64,000 nucleotides of DNA. Source: Rhodospirillaceae bacterium. Its GTDB lineage: Bacteria > Pseudomonadota > Alphaproteobacteria > Rhodospirillales > Rhodospirillaceae. The position numbers were made by a program, and so were the translations under genes. The notes beneath the pieces were generated by a model, which did not search any database, was not told where the DNA came from, and worked only from the letters and a program-made list of their open reading frames with translations. This document shows positions 24,827 through 35,222 of this stretch, piece after piece. The stretch lies in NCBI GenBank assembly GCA_947476925.1, contig CANJSF010000009.1, positions 1-64,000 on the forward strand, in the 5' to 3' direction. Position 1 is the stretch's first letter; each line of letters opens with the position of its first letter.

Positions 24827-25512
24827 TGGGTCAGAAAGTCAACCCGATCGGTCTTCGCCTGGGCATTAACCGGACCTGGGATTCTCGCTGGTACGCAGGG
24901 CGTAACGATTACGCCAGAATGCTCCACGAAGATTTGAAGATCCGCGATTACCTGCGTGAGCGTTTGGCGCAAGCCGGCGTGGCGCGCATCGTGATCGAGC
25001 GCCCTGCTAAAAAGGCGCGCGTGACCATTCACACGGCTCGTCCCGGTGTTGTTATCGGCAAAAAGGGCGCAGACATCGAAGTGATCCGCAAGGATCTGCA
25101 GAAGATGACGGGCAATGAAGTCAGCCTGAACATCATCGAGATCCGCAAGCCTGAAATCGATGCCCAACTGGTTGCTGAAAACATTGCTCAGCAGCTCGAG
25201 CGCCGCGTGGCGTTCCGTCGCGCCATGAAGCGCGCCGTGCAGGCGGCCATGCGCCTTGGCGCAGAAGGCATTCGTATCAATTGCTCGGGCCGTTTGGGTG
25301 GCGCTGAAATCGCGCGCATCGAATGGTATCGCGAAGGCCGCGTGCCCTTGCACACGCTTCGCGCCGACATCGATTATGGCGAAGGCACCGCATTTACGAC
25401 ATACGGCACATGCGGCGTCAAAGTTTGGGTGTTTAAGGGCGAGGTCATGGAACATGACCCAATGGCTCAAGATAAGCGCCTGGCCGAAAACTCATCGCCA
25501 GCCAGAACCTAA
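24826..25512 (+). CDS. rpsC: 30S ribosomal protein S3
   Basis: 228 residues. mRNA entry-tunnel protein with a KH domain ([20 protein letters not shown]). N-terminus [19 protein letters not shown] is canonical. Start overlaps the rplV stop. Confidence 0.98.
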   Translation: MGQKVNPIGLRLGINRTWDSRWYAGRNDYARMLHEDLKIRDYLRERLAQAGVARIVIERPAKKARVTIHTARPGVVIGKKGADIEVIRKDLQKMTGNEVSLNIIEIRKPEIDAQLVAENIAQQLERRVAFRRAMKRAVQAAMRLGAEGIRINCSGRLGGAEIARIEWYREGRVPLHTLRADIDYGEGTAFTTYGTCGVKVWVFKGEVMEHDPMAQDKRLAENSSPART

Positions 25513-25562
25513 GGAACACGTAACCCGGGGCGATCCTCGCACCGAGATTATGAGCAACGATC

Positions 25563-25976
25563 ATGCAGTCACCGAAACGAACCAAATACCGTAAGGCCTT
25601 TAAAGGCCGCATCAAGGGCAAGGCCAAAGGCGGCTTTTCGCTCAACTTCGGAACCTTTGGCCTGAAAGCCTTAGAACCCGATCGTATGACGGCTCGCCAA
25701 ATCGAAGCGGCGCGTCGTGCTTTGACGCGTGCTCTCAAGCGTCAGGGCCGCGTTTGGATCCGTGTATTCCCCGATGTGCCGGTGTCAACGAAGCCTGCTG
25801 AAGTACGCATGGGCTCGGGCAAAGGAACGCCAGAGTACTGGGTGTGCCGTGTAAAGCCGGGCCGTATTCTGTTTGAGGTAGACGGCGTACCGGAAGCGAT
25901 CGCACGCGAAGGATTTACGCTGGCGGCTGCAAAGCTGCCAATCAAAACTAAAATTGTCGCCCGTATCGGCGGCTAA
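25563..25976 (+). CDS. rplP: 50S ribosomal protein L16
   Basis: 137 residues. Located near the A-site tRNA elbow. Conserved basic N-terminus ([16 protein letters not shown]) and [13 protein letters not shown]. The 50-bp spacer after rpsC has another ATG 14 bases upstream in a different frame; the chosen start gives the family N-terminus. Confidence 0.96.
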   Translation: MQSPKRTKYRKAFKGRIKGKAKGGFSLNFGTFGLKALEPDRMTARQIEAARRALTRALKRQGRVWIRVFPDVPVSTKPAEVRMGSGKGTPEYWVCRVKPGRILFEVDGVPEAIAREGFTLAAAKLPIKTKIVARIGG

Positions 25977-26001
25977 GACGAATTAATTTAGGACGACGAC
26001 G

Positions 26002-26205
26002 ATGGCCAAAGCAGCGGATATGAGAGCCAAAACTGACGATGAGCTCGCCACACGTATGGGCGAGTTGAAGAAGGCGCAATTCAACATGCGTTTTCAGAAG
26101 GCGTCGGGCCAGCTTACGAACACCGCGCAGGTCAGCGAAACGCGCAAAGAGATAGCGCAAGTTCAGACCGTGATCGGCGAGCGCCGCCGATCTGCGTCTA
26201 AATAG
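26002..26205 (+). CDS. rpmC: 50S ribosomal protein L29
   Basis: 67 residues (E. coli 63). Two-helix protein at the exit tunnel next to L23. Contains LKKAQFNMRFQKASGQLTNT, the family core. 25 bp after rplP. Confidence 0.96.
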   Translation: MAKAADMRAKTDDELATRMGELKKAQFNMRFQKASGQLTNTAQVSETRKEIAQVQTVIGERRRSASK

Positions 26206-26228
26206 TGCGCGAGTGAAAGGGTAAAGCG

Positions 26229-26468
26229 ATGCCGAAACGTATTCTTCAGGGTGTTGTGGTCAGCGACAAGCAGGACAAGACAGTTGTCGTGAGTGTCGAG
26301 CGCCGCATCATGCACCCGATCTATAAAAAATTCATTCGTCGCAGCAAAAAATATGCGGCTCACGACCCAGCGAATACCGGGAAAGTCGGTGATGTGGTGC
26401 GTATCCGCGAGTGCCGCCCGATCTCGAAGTCGAAGCGGTGGGAACTGGTTGAGGAGCAGGCGAAATAG
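26229..26468 (+). CDS. rpsQ: 30S ribosomal protein S17
   Basis: 79 residues. OB-fold primary 16S-binding protein. Starts [20 protein letters not shown]; the conserved [18 protein letters not shown] follows. An AAAGGG ribosome binding site precedes the ATG. Confidence 0.97.
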   Translation: MPKRILQGVVVSDKQDKTVVVSVERRIMHPIYKKFIRRSKKYAAHDPANTGKVGDVVRIRECRPISKSKRWELVEEQAK

Positions 26469-26512
26469 CGCCCTAACTTTGGCGTGACGTCCCTCAACGA
26501 AGGATCGAAACA

Positions 26513-26881
26513 ATGATTCAGCAGCAAACAAATCTCGATGTAGCCGATAACTCGGGTGCCAAGCGCGTCATGTGCATCAAGGTGCTCGGTGGCTCGAAGC
26601 GCAAATACGCCAGTGTCGGCGATGTGATTGTCGTCTCAGTGAAAGACGCTATTCCACGCGGTCGCGTGAAAAAGGGCGACGTGCATCGTGCCGTCATCGT
26701 TCGCACGGCCTTCCCGTTGCGCCGAGCAGATGGCACGACCATTCGCTTCGACCGCAATGCCGCCGTTCTGATCAGCAAGCAAGACGAGCCCATTGGAACG
26801 CGTATCTTTGGACCCGTTACTCGTGAGTTGCGCGGAAAGAACTTCATGAAAATTATTTCTTTGGCCCCAGAGGTGTTGTGA
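26513..26881 (+). CDS. rplN: 50S ribosomal protein L14
   Basis: 122 residues (E. coli 123). Forms intersubunit bridge B8. [20 protein letters not shown] opening and the C-terminal [10 protein letters not shown] are canonical. The stop overlaps the rplX ATG by one base. Confidence 0.98.
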   Translation: MIQQQTNLDVADNSGAKRVMCIKVLGGSKRKYASVGDVIVVSVKDAIPRGRVKKGDVHRAVIVRTAFPLRRADGTTIRFDRNAAVLISKQDEPIGTRIFGPVTRELRGKNFMKIISLAPEVL

Positions 26882-27198
26882 TGGCCAAGCTAAAAATCAA
26901 AAAGGGCGACAAGGTCGTTGTATTGACCGGTCGCGACAAAGGTAAAACTGGCGAAGTGCTCAAGGCATTCCCGCGCGACAATAAGGTGATCGTGCAGGGT
27001 GTGAATATGATCAAGCGCCACACCAAACCATCGACCGCACAGCAAGGCGGAATTATTCAGCGCGAGGCGAAGATTCACGTCTCCAACATCGCGCACGTCG
27101 ACCCGAAAGATAGCAAGCCGACCCGTATTGGCTTCAAAACTCTCGAAGACGGCACCAAGGTCCGCTTTGCACGGCGGTCCGGCGAAGTCATCGATTAG
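26881..27198 (+). CDS. rplX: 50S ribosomal protein L24
   Basis: 105 residues. Assembly initiator with a KOW motif ([20 protein letters not shown]). I start at the ATG at 26881, which overlaps the rplN stop; a GTG one codon earlier is also in frame. Confidence 0.96.
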   Translation: MAKLKIKKGDKVVVLTGRDKGKTGEVLKAFPRDNKVIVQGVNMIKRHTKPSTAQQGGIIQREAKIHVSNIAHVDPKDSKPTRIGFKTLEDGTKVRFARRSGEVID

Positions 27199-27215
27199 AG
27201 CAAGGACGAACGACA

Positions 27216-27758
27216 ATGTCGCGTTTGCGTGAACACTACGAAAAGACAGTTAAAGCCAACTTGGTCACCAAGTTTGGTTATAAAAATGTCATGGCTGTGC
27301 CGAAGTTGACGAAGATCGTCATCAACATGGGCGTTGGCGAAGCGTCGCAAGATCGTAAAAAGATCGAAGGCGCCGTTGATAACTTGACGTCGATTGCCGG
27401 CCAGAAGCCGATTATCACGCGCGCTCGCAAGGCTATCGCGAACTTTAAGCTGCGTGAAGGTCAACCTGTTGGCTGTACTGTCACGTTGCGCAAATCCCGC
27501 ATGTACGAATTCCTCGACCGTTTGGTTAACGTTGCGCTGCCTCGCGTGCGCGACTTCCGTGGTTTGCCCCCGAAGGCGTTTGATGGCTCGGGCAACTATA
27601 ATATCGGTCTCAAAGAACAAATCGTGTTTCCCGAAATCAACTACGACAAAGTCGACAAAGTTCGGGGCATGAACATCACCATCTGCACGACAGCCAAGAC
27701 CGACGAAGAAGCTTTTGCGCTTCTCGAAGGCTTTGATCTGCCGTTCCAGAAGAATTGA
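27216..27758 (+). CDS. rplE: 50S ribosomal protein L5
   Basis: 180 residues. Binds 5S rRNA and contacts P-site tRNA. Motifs [16 protein letters not shown] and the C-terminal [16 protein letters not shown] are conserved. Followed by rpsN after 17 bp. Confidence 0.98.
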   Translation: MSRLREHYEKTVKANLVTKFGYKNVMAVPKLTKIVINMGVGEASQDRKKIEGAVDNLTSIAGQKPIITRARKAIANFKLREGQPVGCTVTLRKSRMYEFLDRLVNVALPRVRDFRGLPPKAFDGSGNYNIGLKEQIVFPEINYDKVDKVRGMNITICTTAKTDEEAFALLEGFDLPFQKN

Positions 27759-27775
27759 GAGCGGAGCTAAAGCCT

Positions 27776-28081
27776 ATGGCGAAAACAAGCACAGTCGAGC
27801 GCAACAAGAAGCGCATCCGGATGACCAAACAGTTCTCGGCGCGTCGCGCGAAACTGAAGGCCGTTATCATGGACCGCGACACTTCAGACGAAGCGCGCTT
27901 TGAGGCGGTGACGAAGTTGGCCGAATTGCCACGCAATAGCGCAGCGATCCGCCGTCAAAACCGTTGTGAACTGACAGGGCGCCCCCGCGCCGTATACCGT
28001 AAATTCAAGATGGCTCGTAACAAGCTGCGGGAATTGGCCAACAAAGGCCAAATCCCCGGCATGGTTAAGTCGAGCTGGTAG
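27776..28081 (+). CDS. rpsN: 30S ribosomal protein S14 (zinc-independent form)
   Basis: 101 residues, the long form. It has a single Cys in the [16 protein letters not shown] segment rather than the CxxC pairs of the zinc-binding short form. I start at the ATG at 27776 ([13 protein letters not shown]) with GCGGAG upstream; a TTG 21 bases earlier would overlap rplE. Confidence 0.96.
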   Translation: MAKTSTVERNKKRIRMTKQFSARRAKLKAVIMDRDTSDEARFEAVTKLAELPRNSAAIRRQNRCELTGRPRAVYRKFKMARNKLRELANKGQIPGMVKSSW

Positions 28082-28093
28082 GGAGGACCGACA

Positions 28094-28492
28094 GTGGCTC
28101 TATCCGATCCGATCGGCGATTTGTTGACCCGTATCCGCAATGGTCAGCAAGCCGGAAAATCAAGCATCCTCGCTCCTGCTTCGAAGCAGCGTGAAAACGT
28201 ACTGCGCGTGCTCGAGCGCGAGGGGTACATCCGTGGCTTCGAGCGCACCAATCAGCGTGAAGGTGTGGACGAGTTGAAAATCGAACTGAAGTATAGCGAG
28301 GGCGAGCCCGTGATCAGCCAGATCATGCGGGTCTCGACACCTGGCCGCCGCGTCTATTCGAAAATCAAAGACCTGCCGAAAGTCTACAACGGCCTTGGGA
28401 TTTCGATTTTGTCGACTCCCCGCGGGATCATGTCTGATAGCGAAGCTCGTCAAGCCAATGTCGGCGGCGAAATCATCTGCCAGGTATTCTAA
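28094..28492 (+). CDS. rpsH: 30S ribosomal protein S8
   Basis: 132 residues. Binds 16S helix 21; in E. coli it represses the spc operon. Starts with GTG (family N-terminus ALSDPIGDLLTRIRNGQ) preceded by GGGAGG. C-terminal SDSEARQANVGGEIIC is typical. Confidence 0.97.
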   Translation: MALSDPIGDLLTRIRNGQQAGKSSILAPASKQRENVLRVLEREGYIRGFERTNQREGVDELKIELKYSEGEPVISQIMRVSTPGRRVYSKIKDLPKVYNGLGISILSTPRGIMSDSEARQANVGGEIICQVF

Positions 28493-28543
28493 CGAAGGGT
28501 ACGCCCGGAGCCGGTTCGCCGGCTCGCGAGTGAGGAAAAAAAT

Positions 28544-29077
28544 ATGTCGCGCGTAGGAAAAAACCCCGTCTCTATCCCCACCGGCGTCACCGTGACGTTG
28601 AGTGGCGCCGTCTTGGCGATCAAAGGAAAGCTGGGCGAGCTGAAATTGAACATCACCAGTGACGTTCTGACCGAAGTGAAGGACGGCAAAGTCTGGGTAA
28701 AAAACGTCAATGACAGCAAGCGTTCGCGCATGCAGTGGGGCACCACCCGCGCGCTTGTGAACAATATGGTTGTGGGTGTTAGCCAAGGTTACAAAAAAGT
28801 CCTCGACATCAATGGCGTTGGCTTGAAGGCGCAAGCTCAGGGCAAGAAACTTAACCTCAACATGGGTTTCTCTCACGACGTGGTTTACATGGTGCCGGAA
28901 GGTATCGAAATCAAAACCCCAACGGCCACGCAAATTGAAATTTCTGGGGCTGATCGCCAACGTGTCGGCCAGGTCGCGGCTGAAATCCGCGCCCACAAGC
29001 GGCCCGAGCCCTATAAAGGCAAAGGCATTAAATATAGCGACGAGACCATCCTGCGTAAGGAAGGCAAGAAGAAGTAA
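28544..29077 (+). CDS. rplF: 50S ribosomal protein L6
   Basis: 177 residues, as in E. coli. Two repeated domains near the factor-binding site. [16 protein letters not shown] opening and [16 protein letters not shown] close to the end are canonical. Confidence 0.98.
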   Translation: MSRVGKNPVSIPTGVTVTLSGAVLAIKGKLGELKLNITSDVLTEVKDGKVWVKNVNDSKRSRMQWGTTRALVNNMVVGVSQGYKKVLDINGVGLKAQAQGKKLNLNMGFSHDVVYMVPEGIEIKTPTATQIEISGADRQRVGQVAAEIRAHKRPEPYKGKGIKYSDETILRKEGKKK

Positions 29078-29106
29078 TAGAGCCGATTGGCTCAAGGACA
29101 CATACA

Positions 29107-29469
29107 ATGACCGGCAATACATCGACTTTCGCACGCCGCCAGGCGCGCAACCGTTTCAAACTCAAGGCCAGCGCTCAGGGTCAGGCACGCTTGTGCGTGT
29201 TCCGCTCGGGTCGGCATATCTATGCTCAAATTATCCAAGACACCGATGGCAAAACCATCGCGGCCGCATCCTCGGTTGAAAGCGATGTTTTGGCTCAGGT
29301 GAAAAAGGGTACTGGCAAAGATGCTGCCACGGCTGTTGGCAAAATTTTGGCTGATCGTGCGACCAAAGCTGGCGTGAAAAAAGTTGTGTTTGATCGCGGC
29401 GGCTACATCTACCACGGGCGCATTAAAGCCTTGGCCGATGCGGCACGCGAAGCTGGGCTGACATTCTAA
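29107..29469 (+). CDS. rplR: 50S ribosomal protein L18
   Basis: 120 residues. 5S rRNA-binding partner of L5. Basic N-terminus ([13 protein letters not shown]), then [17 protein letters not shown] and [20 protein letters not shown]. Confidence 0.97.
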   Translation: MTGNTSTFARRQARNRFKLKASAQGQARLCVFRSGRHIYAQIIQDTDGKTIAAASSVESDVLAQVKKGTGKDAATAVGKILADRATKAGVKKVVFDRGGYIYHGRIKALADAAREAGLTF

Positions 29470-29502
29470 TCGAGATCGAGAGACGAAGAAGGATTACTGA
29501 AG

Positions 29503-30144
29503 ATGGCACGTGCACCCCAAGGCGCGGAAAAATCTGAACGCGGCGGGCGCGGCGAGCGCGGCGAACGTGGCGGTCGTGATCGTGATCGCGGCGGAGATCG
29601 TGGCGGTCGTGATCGCGAGAAGGGCGAAGACGATCTTATTGATAAGCTCGTCCACATCAATCGCGTTGCGAAAGTGGTGAAGGGCGGCCGTCGTTTTGCG
29701 TTTGCCGCACTGGTTGTCGTGGGTGATGGCAAAGGCCGCGTTGGTTATGGTTCGGGCAAAGCACGCGAAGTGCCTGAGGCAATCCGCAAAGCTACGGAAC
29801 AAGCGAAGCGCAACATGGTTCGCATCCCGCTGCGCGAAGGCCGCACATTGCACCACGATCTGCGTGGCCGCTTTGGCGCAGGCAAAGTGATTTTGCGTGC
29901 GGCTCCTGCCGGAACCGGGATCATTGCCGGTGGCCCGATGCGCGCTGTGTTCGAAACCATGGGCGTGCAAGACATCGTTGCCAAAAGCGTGGGCAGCAAT
30001 AACCCCCACAACATGGTGAAGGCGACATTCGCCGCACTGCAAATTATGACGTCACCGCGCATCGTTGCCGCCAAACGCGGCAAGAAAGTGGCAGACATCA
30101 TTGGCCGGCGTGAAGACGCCGCCAAGGACGCAAAGGAAGCCTAA
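29503..30144 (+). CDS. rpsE: 30S ribosomal protein S5 with long RG/RD-rich N-terminal extension
   Basis: 213 residues versus 167 in E. coli. The canonical part begins near residue 44 ([20 protein letters not shown]) and includes [16 protein letters not shown] and [16 protein letters not shown]. The first ~43 residues are low complexity, built of repeated Gly-Arg-Asp-Glu units ([19 protein letters not shown]-like). Alphaproteobacterial S5 often has a shorter charged extension; this one is long. S5 guards decoding fidelity and mRNA entry. Confidence 0.97.
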   Translation: MARAPQGAEKSERGGRGERGERGGRDRDRGGDRGGRDREKGEDDLIDKLVHINRVAKVVKGGRRFAFAALVVVGDGKGRVGYGSGKAREVPEAIRKATEQAKRNMVRIPLREGRTLHHDLRGRFGAGKVILRAAPAGTGIIAGGPMRAVFETMGVQDIVAKSVGSNNPHNMVKATFAALQIMTSPRIVAAKRGKKVADIIGRREDAAKDAKEA

Positions 30145-30147
30145 GTC

Positions 30148-30348
30148 ATGGCGACAAAGAAGAACGATAAAACCGTGACCGTGCGCCAAATTCATAGCGG
30201 TGCAGGACGTTACAAAAATCAGCGCGATACCTTGGTGGGCTTGGGCCTGAACAAGATCGGCGCCGTCAGCACGCTGGAAGATACCCCGGCTGTGCGCGGC
30301 ATGATTAATCGCGTGCACCATCTGGTTGAAGTGGTTCAGGACGCCTAA
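30148..30348 (+). CDS. rpmD: 50S ribosomal protein L30
   Basis: 66 residues. Small 50S protein with the signature [25 protein letters not shown]. Starts 3 bp after rpsE; the N-terminal AT(K)KN lysine-rich stretch is a few residues longer than in E. coli. Confidence 0.96.
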   Translation: MATKKNDKTVTVRQIHSGAGRYKNQRDTLVGLGLNKIGAVSTLEDTPAVRGMINRVHHLVEVVQDA

Positions 30349-30418
30349 GTAGCGTTCAAGCAGGACAGCGATCACGGCCGACACATCATCGGTCGTTCTA
30401 AATAGGGATGTGACGGCG

Positions 30419-30925
30419 ATGAAGTTGAATCAATTGAGAAACCGCCCGGGTGCCACGCGCGCTCCAAAGCTTTTGGGTCGTGGTATTGGCTCGGGCCTGG
30501 GCAAAACATCTGGTCGCGGCGTGAAGGGTCAGAAGGCCCGCACCGGCGTGTCGATCAATGGCTTTGAAGGCGGTCAAATGCCGATGTATCGCCGCATCCC
30601 GAAGCGCGGCTTCACCTCGCTTGCTCGCAAAGATTATGCCGTCGTCAACGTCGGTCGTATTCAGGCGGCACTCGATGCAGGCGAACTGAAGGGCGATAAG
30701 ATCAATATTGAAACCCTGATTAACGCCGGCCTGGTGCGTCGTGAGCTCGATGGCGTGCGTTTGCTAGGCACGGGCGAATTGAAAGCCAAGCTGTCGATTG
30801 AAGTCGACGGTGCTTCCAAGACGGCTGTTGCCGCTGTTGAAAAAGCGGGCGGCAGCGTGACGATTATTCCGGCGCAGCAGCATCAGCCGGGTCCGAAGGA
30901 GCGCAAGAAGAAAGCCGCGAAATAA
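30419..30925 (+). CDS. rplO: 50S ribosomal protein L15
   Basis: 168 residues (E. coli 144), with a lysine-rich C-terminal tail. Late-assembly 50S protein. Glycine-rich N-terminal region [20 protein letters not shown] and [18 protein letters not shown] are canonical. I start at the ATG at 30419 (MKLNQLRN); a GTG 9 bases earlier is in frame. AGGGA lies upstream. Confidence 0.96.
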   Translation: MKLNQLRNRPGATRAPKLLGRGIGSGLGKTSGRGVKGQKARTGVSINGFEGGQMPMYRRIPKRGFTSLARKDYAVVNVGRIQAALDAGELKGDKINIETLINAGLVRRELDGVRLLGTGELKAKLSIEVDGASKTAVAAVEKAGGSVTIIPAQQHQPGPKERKKKAAK

Positions 30926-30970
30926 TCGCCGCTTTCGATCAGCGCCCCTGAACTGAAAAGAGCACCATCG

Positions 30971-32323
30971 ATGGCTTCAGCCGCCGATAACATCGCATCC
31001 AATATCAACTTCGGAGTCTTCTCAAAGGCCGAAGAGTTGAAGCGCCGCATATGGTTCGTGCTTGGCGCGCTGATTGTTTATCGGGCCGGCACGTTTATCA
31101 CTTTGCCAGGCATCGACCCGTTGGTCATGGCTGATATCATTAAAACCCAAAGCCGCGGCGTTTTGGGTTTGTTTGACGTTTTCGCAGGCGGCGCGTTATC
31201 GCGCATGAGCATCTTTGCGCTCAATATTATGCCCTACATTTCTGCGTCCATCATCATCCAGCTGATGTCTTCGGTTAGTCCGCAGATGGAGCAGATGAAG
31301 AAAGAGGGTGTGAACGGTCGCATTCGCTTGAACCAGTACACGCGCTATCTGACTGTCACGATCACGGCGTTGCAAGCGTTCGGGATTGCTTCAGGCCTTG
31401 AAGGTGCAACAGGGGCCAATGGCGCACCTGCGGTGCTCAATCCTGGTTTGTTCTTTAAGTTCACGACAGTTGTTACGCTGGTCGGCGGAACGATGTTCCT
31501 GATGTGGCTCGGCGAGCAAATGAACGAGCGCGGCATCGGCCAAGGTATCTCGATGCTGATTTTTGCTGGTATTGTGGCGGGCCTTCCCGGCGCACTGGCC
31601 AGCACCCTGGAATTGGGCCGCACGGGCGCGATTTCCTGGTTTGTCATTCTATTGTTGATGGTCGGCGCCGTGGCCACCATCGGCTTCATTATTTTCATCG
31701 AACTGGGGCAGCGACGAATCCTCGTGCAGTACCCCAAGCGACAAGTGGGCGCCCGTGTCATGGGCGGCGAAAGCTCGCACTTGCCGCTGAAAGTGAACAC
31801 TGCTGGTGTTATTCCGCCAATTTTTGCCAGCTCTTTGCTCCTTTTGCCGCTCACGGTTGCTGGTTTTCAGGGTGCTGCTGGGGGTGATGGCGGCGGAATT
31901 CTCAATACTATGGGCGCACTTCTGGGCCGTGGTCAGCCGCTGTACATGGTCTTGTACTCAGCCATGATCATCTTCTTCGCGTTTTTCTACACCGCCGTTG
32001 TGTTTAATCCGTCGGAAACAGCCGAGAATTTGCGCAAGTACGGCGGCTTTGTGCCCGGCATTCGTCCCGGCAAGAACACTGCTGAATATTTAGATTACGT
32101 GCTCACACGCTTGACGGTTGTCGGCGGAGCTTACCTGATTATCGTTTGCTTGATCCCCGAGTTCCTCATCTCGCGGCTGAGTGTTCCGTTCTATTTTGGC
32201 GGCACGAGCTTGATGATTGTCGTCAACGTGACGATCAATACGATGCAGCAAGTGCAATCTCATCTTTTGGCTCACCAATACGAAGGCCTGCTGAAAAAGG
32301 CCCGGTTGCGGGGCAAGAAGTAA
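30971..32323 (+). CDS. secY: Preprotein translocase subunit SecY
   Basis: 450 residues, ten transmembrane helices. It is the channel of SecYEG for export and membrane insertion. Visible signatures: GLFDVFAGGALSRMSIFALN after TM1, GEQMNERGIGQGISMLIFAG, and QRRILVQYPKR in a cytosolic loop. Its stop codon overlaps the adk start by one base. Confidence 0.98.
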   Translation: MASAADNIASNINFGVFSKAEELKRRIWFVLGALIVYRAGTFITLPGIDPLVMADIIKTQSRGVLGLFDVFAGGALSRMSIFALNIMPYISASIIIQLMSSVSPQMEQMKKEGVNGRIRLNQYTRYLTVTITALQAFGIASGLEGATGANGAPAVLNPGLFFKFTTVVTLVGGTMFLMWLGEQMNERGIGQGISMLIFAGIVAGLPGALASTLELGRTGAISWFVILLLMVGAVATIGFIIFIELGQRRILVQYPKRQVGARVMGGESSHLPLKVNTAGVIPPIFASSLLLLPLTVAGFQGAAGGDGGGILNTMGALLGRGQPLYMVLYSAMIIFFAFFYTAVVFNPSETAENLRKYGGFVPGIRPGKNTAEYLDYVLTRLTVVGGAYLIIVCLIPEFLISRLSVPFYFGGTSLMIVVNVTINTMQQVQSHLLAHQYEGLLKKARLRGKK

Positions 32324-32979
32324 TGGCGGGCAAGCGCCTCATCATGATGGGTCCTCCTGGCGGCGGTAAGGGAACCCAGGCGAAGCGCATCCAAGAGCGC
32401 TACAAGGTAGTGCAGCTGTCAACGGGTGACATGCTGCGTGCCGCGATAGCAGCGGGTAGCCCGGTGGGGCTGCAGGCCAAAAGCGTAATGGATGCGGGCA
32501 AACTGGTCTCGGACGATTTGCTGATCGAGATGATTGATAAGCGGCTTGATGAGGCTGATTGCGGCAACGGTTTTATTTTGGACGGATTCCCTCGCACAAT
32601 TCCGCAAGCCGAAGGTCTAGAGCGGTTGATGGCTAAAAAGGGCCTGAAGCTTGATGCGGCCATTGAAGTTCGGGTGCCGGACGAAAAATTGCTAGAGCGC
32701 CTAACTGGGCGCTACACCTGCGCTAAGTGCGGCGAAGGTTACCATGATAAATTTAAGCTGCCGAAGGCGGCGGGCGTTTGCGATGTATGCGGCGGGAAGG
32801 ACTTCTCGCGCCGGGCAGACGATAAGGCCGAAACGGTCAAAACCCGCCTGAAGGCTTATCACGAACAGACAGCACCCCTGCTGCCCTTTTACGAGCGCAA
32901 GGGGGTGCTGAAAGTGGTCGACGGGGACCGGGACATGAGCCTGGTAGCCGCTGATTTAGAACGTGTTTTAGGGTTGTGA
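32323..32979 (+). CDS. adk: Adenylate kinase (zinc-type LID)
   Basis: 218 residues. Catalyses ATP + AMP to 2 ADP. The P loop GPPGGGKGT is residues 10-18; the LID carries four cysteines C133, C136, C153 and C156, predicting a structural zinc site as in Gram-positive enzymes. The start overlaps the secY stop (TAATG), so it is coupled to it, the usual alphaproteobacterial arrangement. Confidence 0.97.
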   Translation: MAGKRLIMMGPPGGGKGTQAKRIQERYKVVQLSTGDMLRAAIAAGSPVGLQAKSVMDAGKLVSDDLLIEMIDKRLDEADCGNGFILDGFPRTIPQAEGLERLMAKKGLKLDAAIEVRVPDEKLLERLTGRYTCAKCGEGYHDKFKLPKAAGVCDVCGGKDFSRRADDKAETVKTRLKAYHEQTAPLLPFYERKGVLKVVDGDRDMSLVAADLERVLGL

Positions 32980-32986
32980 GCGTCGA

Positions 32987-33014
32987 TTGACTCGAGGAGC
33001 TAAGTGCCTATAAT
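32987..33014 (+). promoter_or_regulatory. Consensus-like sigma70 promoter for the alpha operon
   Basis: TTGACT (32987-32992) and a perfect TATAAT (33009-33014) separated by 16 bases, beginning 8 bp after the adk stop. It would give rpsM-rpsK-rpoA-rplQ its own transcription start, independent of the upstream ribosomal genes. Confidence 0.8.
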
Positions 33015-33082
33015 AGCGCGCTTTTTCGAGTTCGCTTCGGCGCTCACCAGACATTTGAACGATTAAACAAGGAGTACGGGCT

Positions 33083-33460
33083 TTGGCACGTATCGCTGGC
33101 GTCAACTTACCGACAAACAAGCGTGTGGTGATCGCGCTTCGTTACATTTATGGCATCGGACCAACCAATGCGCGCGAAATTTGCGTGAAGGTCGGTATCG
33201 ACGATACGCGTCGGGTGAACCAACTGACCGAAGATGAAATCATTCGTATCCGCGACATGATCGATAAAGACTTCACGGTTGAAGGTGACCTGCGTCGCGA
33301 AGTGGCCATGAACATCAAACGTTTGATGGACTTGGGTTCATATCGTGGCCTGCGCCATCGCAAAGGTTTGCCTGTGCGCGGTCAGCGCACGCACACCAAT
33401 GCGCGTACTCGCAAGGGTCCGGCCAAGCCGATCGCTGGTAAAAAGAAGGTCACGAAGTAA
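33083..33460 (+). CDS. rpsM: 30S ribosomal protein S13
   Basis: 125 residues. 30S head protein forming bridges B1a/B1b. The start codon is TTG, since only that gives (M)[15 protein letters not shown]; it is preceded by AAGGAG. C-terminal [19 protein letters not shown] is canonical. First gene of the alpha operon. Confidence 0.97.
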   Translation: MARIAGVNLPTNKRVVIALRYIYGIGPTNAREICVKVGIDDTRRVNQLTEDEIIRIRDMIDKDFTVEGDLRREVAMNIKRLMDLGSYRGLRHRKGLPVRGQRTHTNARTRKGPAKPIAGKKKVTK

Positions 33461-33508
33461 TCCGACTTCCGACCGTACACAACGCAAGACGACAGACTGG
33501 AACGACAT

Positions 33509-33943
33509 ATGGCAAAACCCGCAACCGCTGCATCTGACGCAGGCGCAGCAGCTCCGGCCGCAGGCGCACCTCGCGCACGCAAAAAAGAGCGCAAAAACAT
33601 TAGCGCGGGCATCGCGCACGTCAACGCGACGTTCAACAACACCATGATTACGATTGCTGACATGCAGGGCAACACCATTGCCTGGTCATCGGCTGGCACC
33701 ATGGGCTTCAAAGGTTCGCGCAAGTCGACGCCGTACGCCGCACAGGTGGCCGCCGAAAGTGCCGGCAAAAAAGCCATCGAGCACGGCATGAAGACCGTCT
33801 CGGTCCTCGTGAAAGGCCCAGGCACCGGTCGTGAGTCTGCGTTGCGCGCGTTGCAGGCCGTCGGCTTCACGGTCACGTCGATCCAAGACGTTTCGCCAGT
33901 GCCGCATAACGGATGCCGTCCGCGTAAGCGTCGGCGCGTCTGA
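33509..33943 (+). CDS. rpsK: 30S ribosomal protein S11
   Basis: 144 residues, longer than E. coli (129) by an Ala/Pro-rich N-terminal stretch. Platform protein lining the mRNA exit and Shine-Dalgarno cleft. Motifs [33 protein letters not shown] and the C-terminal [13 protein letters not shown] are conserved. Confidence 0.98.
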   Translation: MAKPATAASDAGAAAPAAGAPRARKKERKNISAGIAHVNATFNNTMITIADMQGNTIAWSSAGTMGFKGSRKSTPYAAQVAAESAGKKAIEHGMKTVSVLVKGPGTGRESALRALQAVGFTVTSIQDVSPVPHNGCRPRKRRRV

Positions 33944-34035
33944 TTTTTCTTTAGTACACCGCGCCCCGAACGACGCGGTCGTGTTGCCTCTTCGATGGGA
34001 AGAGGATGTCGTAACTTTTCGGACTGGAATACGCC

Positions 34036-35052
34036 GTGATCCAAAAAAATTGGCAAGAATTGATTAAGCCCTCGAAGCTCAACATTGAAACCGGCGATGA
34101 CCAACGCCGCGTCGCGACTGTTATTGCTGAGCCGCTCGAGCGGGGCTTTGGCGTAACCCTTGGCAATGCGCTGCGTCGCGTATTGCTGTCATCACTCCAA
34201 GGTGCAGCAGTGACCTCGCTGCGCATCGATGGTGTGTTGCATGAATTCTCGTCGATCCCAGGTGTGCGCGAGGACGTGACCGACCTGATCCTCAACATCA
34301 AGCAGTTGGCGCTGTCTATGCATGCCAACGGCCCCAAGCGCATGACGCTGAAGGCTAAAGGCCCCGGCGAAGTGACGGCCGCGCAGATCCAAACGCCGGC
34401 AGATATCGAGATCATGAATCCTGATCTCATCATCTGCCACCTTGATGAAGGCGCTTCGCTGTCCATCGAGCTGGAAGTTAATTCCGGCAAAGGCTATGTG
34501 CCGGCCTCGGCGAACCGCAAGGAAGACGATCCGATTGGGTTGATCCCGATTGACGCGATCTTCTCGCCAGTGCGTCGCGTGTCTTACAAAATCGAGAACA
34601 CCCGCGTTGGTCAACAAACCGATTACGACAAACTGTCGATGACAGTTGAAACCAATGGCGCCGTGAAGCCCGATGATGCAGTGGCTTTAGCCGCGCGCAT
34701 TTTGCAAGAACAGCTGCGCTTGTTTATCAACTTCGAAGAGCCCCAGCACCAAATTGCTGAGCGCGTCGAAGACGAGCTGCCTTTCAATAAAAACTTGCTG
34801 CGCAAGGTCGACGAATTGGAACTATCAGTTCGCTCTGCCAACTGCCTCAAGAACGACAACATCATCTACATCGGCGACCTGGTTCAGAAATCAGAAGCCG
34901 AGATGCTGCGGACGCCGAACTTCGGCCGCAAGTCGCTCAACGAGATTAAGGAAGTGCTGGCGCAGATGGGCTTGCACCTGGGCATGGAAGTGTCTGGATG
35001 GCCACCTGAAAACATCGAAGACTTGGCCAAGAAACTCGAAGAGCCGTTCTAG
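34036..35052 (+). CDS. rpoA: DNA-directed RNA polymerase alpha subunit
   Basis: 338 residues. GTG start. The N-terminal domain dimerises and binds beta/beta' ([20 protein letters not shown]); the C-terminal domain ([20 protein letters not shown], then [16 protein letters not shown]) contacts UP elements and activators. Lies between rpsK and rplQ as in most bacteria. Confidence 0.98.
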   Translation: MIQKNWQELIKPSKLNIETGDDQRRVATVIAEPLERGFGVTLGNALRRVLLSSLQGAAVTSLRIDGVLHEFSSIPGVREDVTDLILNIKQLALSMHANGPKRMTLKAKGPGEVTAAQIQTPADIEIMNPDLIICHLDEGASLSIELEVNSGKGYVPASANRKEDDPIGLIPIDAIFSPVRRVSYKIENTRVGQQTDYDKLSMTVETNGAVKPDDAVALAARILQEQLRLFINFEEPQHQIAERVEDELPFNKNLLRKVDELELSVRSANCLKNDNIIYIGDLVQKSEAEMLRTPNFGRKSLNEIKEVLAQMGLHLGMEVSGWPPENIEDLAKKLEEPF

Positions 35053-35222
35053 TTCTTGTTTGGTCGCATTTCCAACGTTGAGTGGAAGTCCACCTGTCGG
35101 GGAAATGCTTGAGTAGGGCCGTGGCGGCCCGCTCTGCTTGATCCTGCTGCTATAGCAGCGCGGCAAGCGGATTTTAAAAATCGGTTTCGTGAGCGAAACC
35201 AGAGTGAAGAAAGGGACGTAAC

